A stretch of 64,000 nucleotides of DNA from Rosa chinensis (lineage: Eukaryota; Streptophyta; Magnoliopsida; Rosales; Rosaceae). Under the pieces are notes generated by a model. It saw nothing but the letters and a program-made list of their open reading frames with translations. It did no database searches and had not been told where the DNA came from. The position numbers and the translations under genes were made by a program. The stretch's first letter is position 1; each line of letters begins with the position of its first letter. Of the stretch, positions 24,001 to 34,825 are shown in pieces. The DNA lies in the NCBI RefSeq assembly GCF_002994745.2, contig NC_037092.1:69601823-69665822 (forward strand), given 5' to 3'.

Positions 24001-25279
24001 TGCAGGAAAGCTCTCAAAGGCTGCAAAGATAACAATTGATTGTGATGCAGCAGAGGCTTCAAATACTTCATCTTGACTGATGCAGCAGGGGCTTCAAATA
24101 CTTCATCTTGCAGGTTACTTACTGTGTTTTTTACTTGGTTTTTACACTTATTTATTTATGATGCAATGTGTTTTGTCTATTTTGATGTTGAACTGCAATC
24201 AGTGCAATGTGTTGACTTGCCTAATGGACTGATGCAATGTGTTTTTTGTGAACTGTGTTCACTTGTCTGCAGCAATGTGCTATCGTGCATTTGTGCTACA
24301 TTGATATAATTGTGATGTAATATGGAACAAATTGAGCAACTTGAATTTTGTTATGTAATAGATTATCTTCTATGTGCAATTTTCATGATTTGATAAGTTG
24401 TTGATGGAAAGGCTATGAATTGTTCAAGTTGTTTTTTCATTGGTGATGAGATCTGTATGAATTTCTATTCACTGAAAATGTATCAAACTATCAATATGTT
24501 GAAATCCAAATGATAGCAATATTTTGTTGAATTTCTGTTGTAATCCAAATGATAGCAGCATTGTGATAATGTGATCGATTTCTGTTGAAATGCAATGTGC
24601 AGAATTTCTGTTGGAGGCTTGGACCAATGTGAGTGATGCTGCATTGTTGCTGTTGGAAAGATGTCCTTTGTTTGAGGCTTGGAGCATGGCTTCTGTAGTT
24701 CTTGAAAACTTTGTTTGATTGAACTGCAATTCTTCCTGCTGTTATTTGATTTAAATTCAATTGGACAATTTCAATTTGTTCTATTTTTTTTCTTCTCTCA
24801 ATTATAATTTGACAATTTGTAGTAATTTGCCTTCTCAATTTGGGAGTTGTCACTTCTGAGTTTGGAACTTTGGATTATGAAATAATGTGACTGTGAGTCA
24901 AGTTATGGTTGTTTTGTTGTTCTGCACTATAGCTATTCTGAGTTCAGTTGCAATGTTGCATTAAATTTGTATGTTCATGTAATGTGTTGTGTAATAAACT
25001 TATAATGAAATTATGTATTTCATTGTGATTGTGTTGCATTGCCATAAAAAGATGTTGGATAACAGGAAAAAGGCCATTTCCCAGAAGGCATAAGCTGGAA
25101 ATCTGCTATATTCATGTGTCACAGGACCGACAAACCGAAAGTACGGACCGAATATAACTGATTCGGATTGCAGTTGGTTTTAGAATGAAAAATACTTGGA
25201 CCTGAACCGAGACTGAGTAGTCGGGTTTGATTTTGGGTCCACAAAATTCCAAGACGGGACCGGACCGCGCCCAGCCCTA
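21087..25279 (+). mobile_element. hAT transposon, near-complete, 4193 bp
   Basis: Termini TAGGACTGGGCG and (inverted) TAGGGCTGGGCG are bounded by the perfect 8-bp duplication TACTTGAG (21079-21086, 25280-25287). Subterminal regions are rich in ACCGA/CGGGT motifs. It carries a transposase reading frame at 21566-24076 that is intact except for three in-frame TGA codons and a one-base deletion. 24077-25279 is non-coding 3' region. Confidence 0.93.
21566..24076 (+). pseudogene. hAT transposase (BED finger, DDE RNase-H-like core, hATC dimerisation domain)
   Basis: The likely start is ATG at 21566. Seven G at 21615-21621 cause a frameshift relative to the downstream frame. A BED zinc finger follows (AQCKYCSTDLAC with LRRHIQDVC). 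Then comes the catalytic core with CLTTDTWTS, SVDNVAANKHA and HVRCLAHILNLIV. The hATC domain spans about 23600-23800 (VSTVASESVYSTGGRVIDPY). Stops are TGA at 21751, 21829 and 23587, all in the same frame. An intron 23864-23960 (GTGGGT...GTGCAG) joins a last exon ending TGA 24074-24076. This enzyme would cut and move hAT elements in the nucleus. The otherwise continuous frame suggests recent inactivation. Confidence 0.9.
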
Positions 25280-25287
25280 TACTTGAG

Positions 25288-25738
25288 GGTCTGTTCGTCA
25301 AGAACTCAGGATACAAGTTTGACTTCGCAGTTCTATCTTGCACGTCCATAGAACTACTGTAAGCATGCTATCATATTTAAGCATTATGCTTCACTATTTA
25401 GATATGCACTTAAGGTTTAAGGACAATATATAAAACCAATGATGAGGATATGCATGCGGTTTGAAACATTTTTTACTTTCTTTTAGTCTTTGAAACAACA
25501 TTGTTATATGGAGTACGTACCAAAGTACATGTACCAAGTTATGCTATACATGTCTTTTACTTTCTAAAAAGACAAGGCACATTTAAAAGTTCAAAGAATA
25601 GAACGCAAAACAACAGTAATTAATTATACGTGGGCATTGTGAGAAAAATCAAAATACAATTAATAGTCATTGCAGTCCACAAGGGACGATCTAGTTTATT
25701 TGTCATCACTTATTCACAAATCTCCAAGAGCATGCAAA
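25288..25738. other. 3' flank of CA1, no gene
   Basis: AT-rich sequence between the hAT element and the stop codon of the first carbonic anhydrase. It should include the CA1 3' UTR and polyadenylation site, but no single signal stands out. Confidence 0.5.
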
Positions 25739-27522
25739 TCAAGATTGTACGATGATGAGGTTTGAAATGTGGGATTTGAGCTCCCATAGCTCGAAAATTC
25801 CATTGACAAAGTCATAGTATCCACCCCGAAGTGCTAGTTTTTCATCCAAGTGTGCCTTTTGAACAAAGGGGTAGGTAAGTAGGTTTGCCAGTGACAAGTT
25901 TACTGATTCCTGCATAAAATTATGACAGAAAAATCATGCTGAGAGTCATGCAAAGTTATATATATGAAGCTAATTTTAGCCAAAAATGAAAGTTAGAGCA
26001 TAATTAGCTTACCCTTGCACATCTTTCACATTGTTCATGGAAATCTGCACTCCCAGCTTCTGCAATAACCTCAGCCTTGGCTGGTAAACTCATTTTCACC
26101 CATTCATCTATAAAGTCGCTGAAAATGTCAATCATGGAGATGCAAAGCATCAGAAGGATTAGAATGATTTCTGTTCCAGCTTATATGTTATGCAATGCAG
26201 CAAATTTTGAATATGAAAAGAAGCCTTACAAGGGCTCAGAGCCATCCTCCGGATAAGACATTAGCCTCTTTATTCCACCACAATTACTGTGTCCCATTAC
26301 CAAAATATTTGCCACCTATAAAATTTTCTCCTTGTTAGTTAGCATTCAAAAGTGAACATGCATGTATGCGTTGACATATAGGATTAAAGAAGTTCAACAT
26401 AAAAAATTGCAAAATGTTCACCCCGAGTTCTTTGACAGCATATTCTATGGTTGCTCCAACTCCTGCATGTTTTAGCTGTGAAGCGGATAATAAATATTAG
26501 CTACGTACCGACGTACGTACGCATAGTAAAATGAATATATAAGTTATGATTACTTGGAGATAACTAATAAGGAACTGGGCTATAGTAGTTTGATTAATTA
26601 GATCTAGGTAAATTAATTAACAAACCTGATCAAAAGCAGGAACCATGTTAGCAATGTTGCGAACGATGAAGGCCTCCCCAGGTTGGAAGTGAAGAACATG
26701 TGAAGGACACACTCGAGAATCCGAGCATGCAAATACCATAAACTGCATATGAGATCAATTACCAACAAATTAAAACATATGTATCTTAATCAAATCATGA
26801 TAATTAGAAATAAAGGATACCAATTATGGCCTAAAGATGGAAAAGTATACGTGCCTCGGGGCTTTGTCCTTGGGCAAGCTCATCAAACAAAGCTGGATTT
26901 GTGCTGCAAGAAGGAAATTGAAAGATATCAGTTTCTTGCATTGTGCTTTTAAAAGCAGTAATTTATGAGTTCAAAAACATACTTTCGTCAACAAGACAAC
27001 AACAGAGTAATGTATATTTCTTACTCGAAGTAGCTGGTCTTGAAGTGCTTGAAGCCATCTATAATTCTTTTAACTGGGTCGAGTGGGCTGGCTATTGGGC
27101 TGGTCGGTGCATTTGGTTCAGCTCCTTTCAGGTCATTGCACTCAACCATGAGGTTCTGAAGTTTGGGAGCAGCTACATCTTCCAGGTCTTCCTTCTGATA
27201 ACTACAAGCCGGCCATGTTAATTAGCATTTCATCATCGCGCGCCATGCGTTTATATATTTTAAGCAGCATATAGTATTGTTAGAAATGTAACATTTCATT
27301 AAGCAAGTTCGACAGTGGAATAACAACAACTATAATGTAGACTATAGTCGATCCTTTGCTCCTTTGGGAGTGAGGGTAGGTGCTAATTAATTTATGCATC
27401 AATTGTTGCATAATCCTCATAAGATAAGAAGATAGAATAGACTGGAGTCACTGGACTAACCTCACAAGCTTTTTCAAGATGAGATCTTGAATGTTGGTCA
27501 AATCAGATAACTGGCTAGTCAT
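25739..27522 (-). CDS. Beta-carbonic anhydrase, cytosolic type (CA1)
   Basis: Catalyses reversible hydration of CO2. I assembled eight coding exons on the minus strand: 27461-27522, 27025-27201, 26855-26903, 26626-26742, 26422-26475, 26230-26315, 26013-26118 and 25739-25909 (822 nt, 273 aa, frame kept throughout). Zinc ligands are Cys102 (FACSDSR), His162 and Cys165 (GHSNCGG), with the Asp104-Arg106 dyad. The C-terminus has [13 protein letters not shown]. The start MTSQLSDL has no plastid transit peptide, so a cytosolic protein is likely. An acceptor at about 27543 indicates a 5'-UTR intron. The donor after exon 3 is GAG|GCACGT, a GC rather than GT donor. It has a tandem paralogue at 31725-34043 with the same exon lengths except exons 2 and 8. 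Confidence 0.93.
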
Positions 27523-27868
27523 ATATTTTTTCAAGTTACTTCCTGCAAATTAAGTAAAATGAATAATCATGACTTATTTCGGTACAAGGAAATATATTTT
27601 CAAGAGTGCTATTAACTAGAGCAAATTGAAGTATAAACCATGCTAATGAGATCGCTCTCTCAACCAAAAGGAAAGGATAGTTATGTAGATTGCTTGAAAG
27701 TTGAAAAAAATCAGTAACTAGCACATTTATACGTACATCAACCAACCATACGTTTTCAAGAGTCTTGATCTCTAGGAATTTAAGGACTATTTGTTTCTGC
27801 TAATCACTATAACAAAAACACACAGAAGCTCTAAATTGGGACATCTTTGCAGTGAGGGCTGAAGCTTC

Positions 27869-27876
27869 TATATATA
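27869..27876 (-). promoter_or_regulatory. TATA box of CA1
   Basis: Minus strand reads GGCCTATATATAGAAGC. The surrounding block (GGCC-TATA-AGCT.CAGCCCT) is shared with the CA2 promoter at 34420, supporting function. The 5'-UTR exon would run from about 27845 down to about 27738. Confidence 0.75.
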
Positions 27877-27879
27877 GGC

Positions 27880-28631
27880 CAATTGCCCTCTTTCAGCTTC
27901 GAGTATTTGAGTCGTTTTTACCAATGCCACTAGTTTTTCAATATTATACCAAAATAAAAGGGACCTGCGAAGGCAGGCTGCCACCATTTCAACTATTGAA
28001 GTCGTCGTAAACAGTAAATATGGTCGGAAACCACCGCGTATGCCACCGTTAAATATTTCTTGATCGACTACAATCAGACTCCAAGGACGCGGAATAAGTA
28101 CTACACCGATCGATCCATAAAACCTTAGTTTATGCAAAAGTTCGACAGACCCAAGGACGCGGTAATTAAAAGTTAGATATTTGTTATGTATATGCCCACA
28201 AGAAAAATGCATGCACTATCCTGATTAATCTATTAAGGAACGTGGCTATAATTTGTATATCACAATAAATGAACAGTCTTGTTACATCCCCCTCGAAATA
28301 TGGTCCCAAAATTTGAATAAGAATTTTCTGTAAGGAGAAAGTATTACCGCATTTACACTAACGAGAATTGATAGTTAGATAATATTAAGTATATTTTTTA
28401 ATTATTAAAAAAAAATATTACATATAAATATTAACGGTTGAGATCTGTTTAATCTGCTGGTTTATATGATTATCATATTTTATTGTTAGTATTGACTAAG
28501 AATACTAAGACTATATACATAATTAATCAAACATAATTATGAAGATGATCATTGATCAACGATCAACAATACGTATCTAAAACCTAATTAATTAGTTCAA
28601 ATAATTGACGCTAGAAATTGGGCAACAAGCA
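27880..28631. other. CA1 upstream region
   Basis: There is no gene. The part at 27955-28000 (GGGACCTGCGAAGGC, then CCATTTCAACT) and the part at 28190-28215 (CCCACAAGAAAAATGC) recur in diverged form at 40318-40360 and 40503-40520, beyond the copia insertion upstream of CA2. They are therefore probably ancestral promoter sequence. Confidence 0.6.
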
Positions 28632-30064
28632 CAGGGGCGGAACTACATGGTAGGCTGTCTGGGCTGCAGCCTAGACAAGAATTTGACCCAAAAACCCTTA
28701 AGTATATGTATATTTTCTCTCAGCCCATAACCAAAGGAAAAAAAAAAAAAAAACTATCCGGAGACTGGAGCTACTCGACTTGAACCCACAAACTTAGGGA
28801 TTCTGGGTAGCTTTGGTGATCAAATGGAAAGATCCCTGGCTGGGTTTCAATCAATTCTATCTCAGAGATTATCAATTTGAAGAACCAAATCATAAATCTC
28901 TCGATCATCAGTTTTTTCGCGGAGGAGACCAAGACAATATGGCATGGCAACAACGGAAAATTGGGGTTTTTGGAATCAGACGCATCACTGGTCCAGAGAA
29001 TCTCTTCGATATCCATTTGGGTTGAGGTTATTTCTACTCCTTGATGGCTCCGCGTCTCTTTGGCTTTGAGGATTGCAGATGCCCCCTTGCCCCCTTGCCT
29101 TCAATTAGGTTTTACTTATGACGGTGAGTTGGGTTCAAGTTCTTACCTATACAATTGGTCACTGTGCTCTCTCTTTCTGCTTGGATAATTATCAATTAAT
29201 GTTTAATTGTAGCTTTGAGTGCGTGAAGGCCAGGTTTGTTTTTTACTTTTGCTCAATTAATTTTATTGGCTCTCTGTTTGAGTGTTTGTTCTTGATTTTG
29301 TTAATCTGCATATTACAAGCTTAGGCTTATGGTGTACTTGTTTTACCGGATTCAACTCTAGCATAAATTTACATACCTCTAGTCAAGATTATGTGACTCC
29401 TTATTTTGGATCTTTCTTCATAAGTCCTTGTAAACGAGGCAGAGACTTTGTTAAAGAATCCAATGCAGAACCTTCTTCTTTCAATAGTTTAGAATGACAA
29501 TCCTAAGTTGGAATTGTCATGGTTGTTCACGGCCAGGTTTTCTCCCTCAAGTAACCTTTCTCTCTTCTTTAGTTGCTCTTGATGTTTTATGTTTAATGGA
29601 TACTAGACTCGATAAGGATGCTTCAGATAAGCTAGTTTCTAAGCTTCCTTTTGGTAATGCTTGTTGTATTCCAACGGATGGGCAATGTGGTGGCTTGATA
29701 TTACTTTGGAATGAAATAAATTATAGTATTTCACTTGTTCTTGAACATTCTTGTTATATTCATTTTTCTGCTTCTCTAATCCTAAAAATGTTGATCGCTA
29801 GTACATTACATTTTTATACATGTATCCTCAAAAGGAAAAACAGTTTCTTGAATTGTGGAATGAATTACTTACTCTTAATACCTCTGCTGATACTGCTTGG
29901 TTTCTTATGGGCTATCGTCATTATACAGAAAGCTGTGAGCTATAGTCATTGTACCACATATATATTTATATATATATATATATATAAAAATTATAGAGAA
30001 ATTAGTCTAATTTAACTGATTGCTAATTAGCCTATATAGGTTTTGGATCCTGGTTCCGCCACTG
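28632..30064. mobile_element. hAT-like element, 1433 bp, between the carbonic anhydrase genes
   Basis: Terminal inverted repeats CAGGGGCGGAAC and CAGTGGCGGAAC (11 of 12) are bounded by a perfect 8-bp duplication AACAAGCA (28624-28631, 30065-30072). No hAT transposase is present. It contains a LINE endonuclease-like fragment (29494 onward). Confidence 0.85.
29494..29760 (+). pseudogene. LINE ORF2 endonuclease N-terminus, fragment
   Basis: The reading frame starts MTILSWNCHGCSRPGFLPQV, the typical start of plant LINE AP-endonuclease domains. It continues with LDVLCLMDTRLDKDASDKL (the Glu of the ME(T) motif is Asp here) and GGLILLWNE. The similarity ends near 29760 although the frame stays open to 30015. 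No RT follows. It sits inside the hAT-like element, so it was either inserted there or captured. Confidence 0.65.
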
Positions 30065-30072
30065 AACAAGCA

Positions 30073-31724
30073 CGATGGATGTGCGAGTCTCCAGTGGTGG
30101 GCAGTGAAGATAGTTTTGTTCACAGACTTTATTTATTTGAGATTTTGATCCTGATAATTTTTGCATAGTTTAATCTCTTAGTATTATTAAGGTTAAAATT
30201 TTCAATTATGGTTCACATATGTTCATCACTTTATTAGAATATATATAAGGAGACATTGGCCATGCATCTCCTTCTTTCTTGCAAAAGCATAGAGCTCAAA
30301 ACATCTTCAATTATGATCCACTATACATTTGTATTTTGGAAATTTGGAATCTAGTTCATAATGGGCAACCTAACATGGGAATGGCTAGCTAATGTGAACT
30401 TATTATGTGGAAGTTCCCATTTGACAGGGACTGATTTCTGTCATTAATCTTGGATAATTAGGATCAAGATTATATATTCATTTTCATTAACAGAAACGTG
30501 GCAACAAGCCCTTTGTATAATACGATAAGTACATTCTCCGCTTTCCATTAGTGCATTACTTGTCGTCAACCTTTTTTCTTTTTTGGAAAGTATCGTTAAC
30601 CTATAGCTAGACGCCTAGACATTATGATCGTTGACATAAAAGTAATACTAGTTGACATGCATGCCATTTTGGACTCTCCCAAGTTTCCAGCTACTGAAAA
30701 CAGTAGCAATAATTCGCTTTAATAAGGTAACAAGACTCATCAGCTACCACGCACATTCTCGGAAACAGGTTGGTGTATCATTATTGAACGAGTACAACTC
30801 CTAACATGTGTTTTTATGTCAACTACTATTAGCTTCTAAATCGATTCTCTTGGCATTGTATTACATCTCAATACTAAGTGACTAAGTGTGTAGTACTTAC
30901 GAAATGAAATCGTTAAATTAGTTAGAGAGAAAAGCGACTATGTTTTAAGTATCAAAATTCAATATTATCATTGCTGTGAGGGAAATGATTGTTTTAATTA
31001 TCTACAATGTAACCATCTTATTATCAAATGGGCAACAGAAAATGAAGTGAAACAATCTCATATTTGAAAATAAAATAAGTTTATAAAACCAATTCTTCAA
31101 CACGCACGTTGAAAGTTGATATTCAAACATGGTGGCAACAAGCTTATTTCTCTCTAATTCTACTCGTAGTAAGCTTGAAATTAGTATATCACTTACCGGA
31201 TACATGAGAAAAGAGCTATGAAGACCCAAAATAAACACATAATTCTTCTTATTGTTGGTACAACTACTCATCTCGTGTACTTGAGAGACTCCATCACTGG
31301 TATTAATTATGAGGTTTCTTCTATATTCAATGACATATTCTTTTTGCTACTATAAATCCATGAGTTTTTCTTTCATATTAATTGTACGGAAGAAAACATA
31401 TAACCCTATTCTCGTCCCAACTAGTTTTCCACTCTCCCTTACTAGTTGTAATCACTTTTTTATTTACTTCTATGAACTGACAATTACAGGTACCAAATCG
31501 AAAACTGATTTAAAACTACAGAAACGAAGATTGTAATTCTGTTTCTAAAAACAGCACTCTTTTTTTTTGGCGGGAAAATGGAGTACATTTAAAGAAGAAA
31601 TGACATAATTCAAGAAAAATCAACTGAACAAGCAACATTATACAGGCATTGTGACAAAATGCAGCACTTGGAGTTCCTCTTCTTTATTTGCGGTTACTTA
31701 TTCAAAGACTTGCAAATTAAGCAA
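30073..31724. other. Intergenic DNA between CA1 and CA2
   Basis: AT-rich. I see no gene or clear element. It contains the 3' flank of CA2. Confidence 0.5.
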
Positions 31725-34043
31725 CTAAGGTGCTATGATGATATTGTCGGAACCATGCTCCCAGAGCTCGAAACGTCCGTTGACAAAGTCATAGTAAGCA
31801 CCCCGAAGTGCTAGTTTTTTCTCCGAGTGTGCCTCTTGAACGAAGGGATATGTGAGTAGGTTTTCCAATGACAAATTTACTGCTTTCTGTATAAAATTAT
31901 CAAAGAAAAATTAAGCCGAGTGTAATCTAGTATTTTAAGTTTTTAACCACGAATTCATTATAACCAATTGCATGAAAACTAAATTATAAAGAGTATGTTA
32001 CGGGAGCTCAATTAGCTTACCCTTGCGCAACGATCACATTGTTCCTGGAAATCGGTATCGCCAGCTTCCGCAATAACCTTTGTCTTGACAGGTAAGGCCA
32101 TTTTCATCCAATCATCTATAAAGACCCTGCAAGTTTCAAATAGTGTAGGATGCAAAATAAATCATTAGCGCGATGGATAGTTCCACACACACACACACAC
32201 ACCTCGTACATAGATCGCAGATTAGACTTCGATGCTAATATAAACATAAGAGAAAGAATTTCCGATCATCTTACGCAATTAATTGAGCTAAAAGTTATGT
32301 AAATAAAATCCTTACAGTGGAGCGGAACCATCCTCGGGATAAGACATTAGCCTTTTTATTCCTCCGCAACTACTGTGTCCCACTATCAAAATGTTTTCTA
32401 CCTGTAAAATTTTATCCTTCTAATTAGCATTCATAAACAGTAATGAAGAGGAATTATAGAAGTAAGTAGATAAATTTGCAATGTTCACCCCGAGTTCTTC
32501 TACAGCATACTCAATGGTTGCTCCAGTTCCTGTGTACCTTAGCTGTGAAGTAGATTAACAGATGACAAAAGTAGGAATCAAATTACAACTTTAGTTAAAA
32601 TAAAGAAATGCAAGAGCTTAATTTGTACCTGGTCATATGCAGGAACCATGTTAGCAATGTTGCGAACCAGAAAGGCTTGTCCAGGTGTGCAATGAAGAAC
32701 ATGCGAGGGACTCACTCGGGAATCCGAGCATGCAAAGACCAAAAACTGCATCAGTTGGAGATTAATCGATTAGCAACAGTCTTTTTTTGACAAATGTATG
32801 TTAAAGTTTAATCACATCCAACAACAAATTATACACAAAATTTGAGTAGAATATGAGAATCCAAAACCTAATATGAAACATGTTTAAAGTTAGTATGAAT
32901 GCTCTTTTTCTTTTCGGAAAATTCTGCTATGCCTTGACAGTGCAAGTGAACTGACAGATCTAACATATATCAGCTATCAATATTTATAAACAACTTTTTT
33001 TTTAATAAAAAAAAAATATACTTGATATGATCCAGCCGTCCTTTTTTTTTTGTGCAAGTGCACGTTAGTGCACCGAATACTCTTTCTTTATTTTCTGACT
33101 TTTAGAATATTGTTTGCCACAAATAAAATGAAAAATTCTTATATGCACTGACGGTGCAAGTGAACTAATAGATCCAGCATATCTCAGTCGTCGATGTTTA
33201 TGGGCAATCTTTTTTTAATAACAAAAAAATGTACTTGATATTATCTAGCCGTCTATTCTTGTTGGTGCAAATGTATGTCAGTGCACTAAATACTCTCTCA
33301 AATAAAACAACTAAACATGTTTAGGAATAAGATAAGATGCCATTAATTATTCTTAAAGATTGCTTACCTTGGGGCTTTGTGCTAGGGCAAGCTCATTGAA
33401 CAACTCTGGATTTGTGCTGCAAGATCAGCCATAATAGAATATTAGAATAAAGATAAGAAAACTTGAACAATATTATTTGATTTTCTTTTTTATCAGACGA
33501 AAAGAAAATAAACTTAATTTGAAATAATGTCGATCATCTTACTCGTAAAAGTTGGTCTTGAAGTGCTTGAACCCGTCTAAAATTGTTTGAACTGGGTCAT
33601 CTTCCAGGCTCTCAGTTTCAGTAGCAACCACATCATCCTGGTTTTCATTCTCAGTGCTGCAACCAAGAAAACAACTATTTTAATACCTCATAGGTTCTTC
33701 TCTCTCACGACTCACGAAATTGCTTAAACTTTCACCTCACACCAATCCTTCTTTTAACTTCTTACATACATAATCAGCATATCTAATCTAGTGAAAATTA
33801 CGATCTTGATTTTTCTTTTTATCATCGTCTTTTTGGTAATGAAAAACAAATTGAAAAATCATTCAGTCATAGATGGGAAGATTTTAGTTGACTAGCTGAT
33901 ACAAATCGAAGTCAAACATGTACAACAGCTAGCTGTATAGTACCAAAGATTTTGAGGTGACTAATGAGTAGGAAAATTAACCTGATCAGATCAGTCTTGA
34001 GCAGATCTTCAGTATTGACCAGATCAGATAACACGCTAGTCAT
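31725..34043 (-). CDS. Beta-carbonic anhydrase, cytosolic type (CA2)
   Basis: Tandem paralogue of CA1. Exons on the minus strand: 33982-34043, 33543-33656, 33368-33416, 32629-32745, 32490-32543, 32316-32401, 32021-32126 and 31725-31886 (750 nt, 249 aa). All introns are GT-AG. Zinc ligands are Cys81 (FACSDSR), His141 and Cys144 (GHSSCGG), with the Asp83-Arg85 dyad. The end is [19 protein letters not shown]. It is 24 aa shorter than CA1 overall, mainly because exon 2 lacks 63 nt. There is no transit peptide. An acceptor at about 34060 implies a 5'-UTR intron as in CA1. Intron 3 carries two MITE-like copies. A copia element lies 184 bp upstream of the TATA box. Confidence 0.94.
32187..32204 (+). 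repeat. (AC)n microsatellite in a CA2 intron
   Basis: About nine AC units inside the intron between exons 6 and 7 of CA2. Confidence 0.9.
32925..33300. repeat. Two diverged MITE-like copies in tandem, CA2 intron
   Basis: Units at about 32928-33095 and 33132-33298 share order and content (CAGTGCAAGTGAACT..., a T/A-rich centre, ...GTTAGTGCACCGAATACTCT). Each has imperfect inverted ends of the TGCACTGAC...GTCAGTGCA type. Target duplications are unclear. They lie in the 622-bp intron between exons 3 and 4. Confidence 0.6.
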
Positions 34044-34419
34044 CTTGCCTAGTTTCTTTCTGAAAAAATTGAAAGAACAACGAATATAGTTACAAGCTAG
34101 AAATATACGATTTAAATTTCACAAGATGATATTTTTAAATTCTAAGACAATGTTCTTGCCATCATCGAGAGAAACATGTGGAGTTTACAAGAGTTTCAAC
34201 AATTGATCACACTAAGTCACTAGCAGGAGTAAGAAAATTGAAGATGCCGGTGTGTATATAGAATGATGATAATATTAACGTAATGTGAGCGTAGAACGAA
34301 ACATATCTTGATCATGGTATAACCAACCGTACCTACGTTTTGGACGCAAAAACTTCTATGTGAACTCAAGGGCTGGAGCTTCTTAATTTGCACATCTTTC
34401 CAGAAAGGGCTGGAGCTCC

Positions 34420-34427
34420 TATTTATA
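34420..34427 (-). promoter_or_regulatory. TATA box of CA2
   Basis: Minus strand reads GGCCTATAAATAGGAGCTC, aligned with the CA1 box in an otherwise similar block. The 5'-UTR exon follows toward about 34335, with a donor near GTACGG. Confidence 0.75.
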
Positions 34428-34615
34428 GGCCAAGTCCAACATTACCATCCTTGAATTCATTGCTTGTTAACCATGGTTAGCTAACAGCAGAAAGTAATAT
34501 CATTTTCTGGCCAATAATAGGAGGGAGAAAGAGGGAATAAAAAAAACAATAGCAGTCTCTTTCTTATTCTTCGTTCTTTACCAAATCCTAGCCAACCATT
34601 ATCTCTATTCTTCAC

Positions 34616-34814
34616 AGTCAAATAAGACAAGTTATGGAGAATGAATTTTCTGATATATTTTATTACACTCATTCTGTGGTGTATATATATATGTTACAAT
34701 CGTACTACAACTATTGTGTACAACCGTACTACACAACATATACAAGGTAAGTAGTTACAACAATATATTCCCTTATAGTCTATTCCTAATAGGGAACGAT
34801 GACTCACACTAACA
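34616..34814 (-). repeat. 3' LTR of the copia element
   Basis: On the minus strand it begins TGTTAGTGTGAGTC and ends ATTTGACT. It is about 98 percent identical to the 5' LTR outside one 10-bp indel. Confidence 0.95.
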
Positions 34815-34825
34815 CTCCCCCTCAA
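34815..34825 (-). promoter_or_regulatory. Polypurine tract
   Basis: Minus strand TTGAGGGGGAG lies immediately before the 3' LTR. It is the expected plus-strand primer for copia reverse transcription. Confidence 0.8.
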
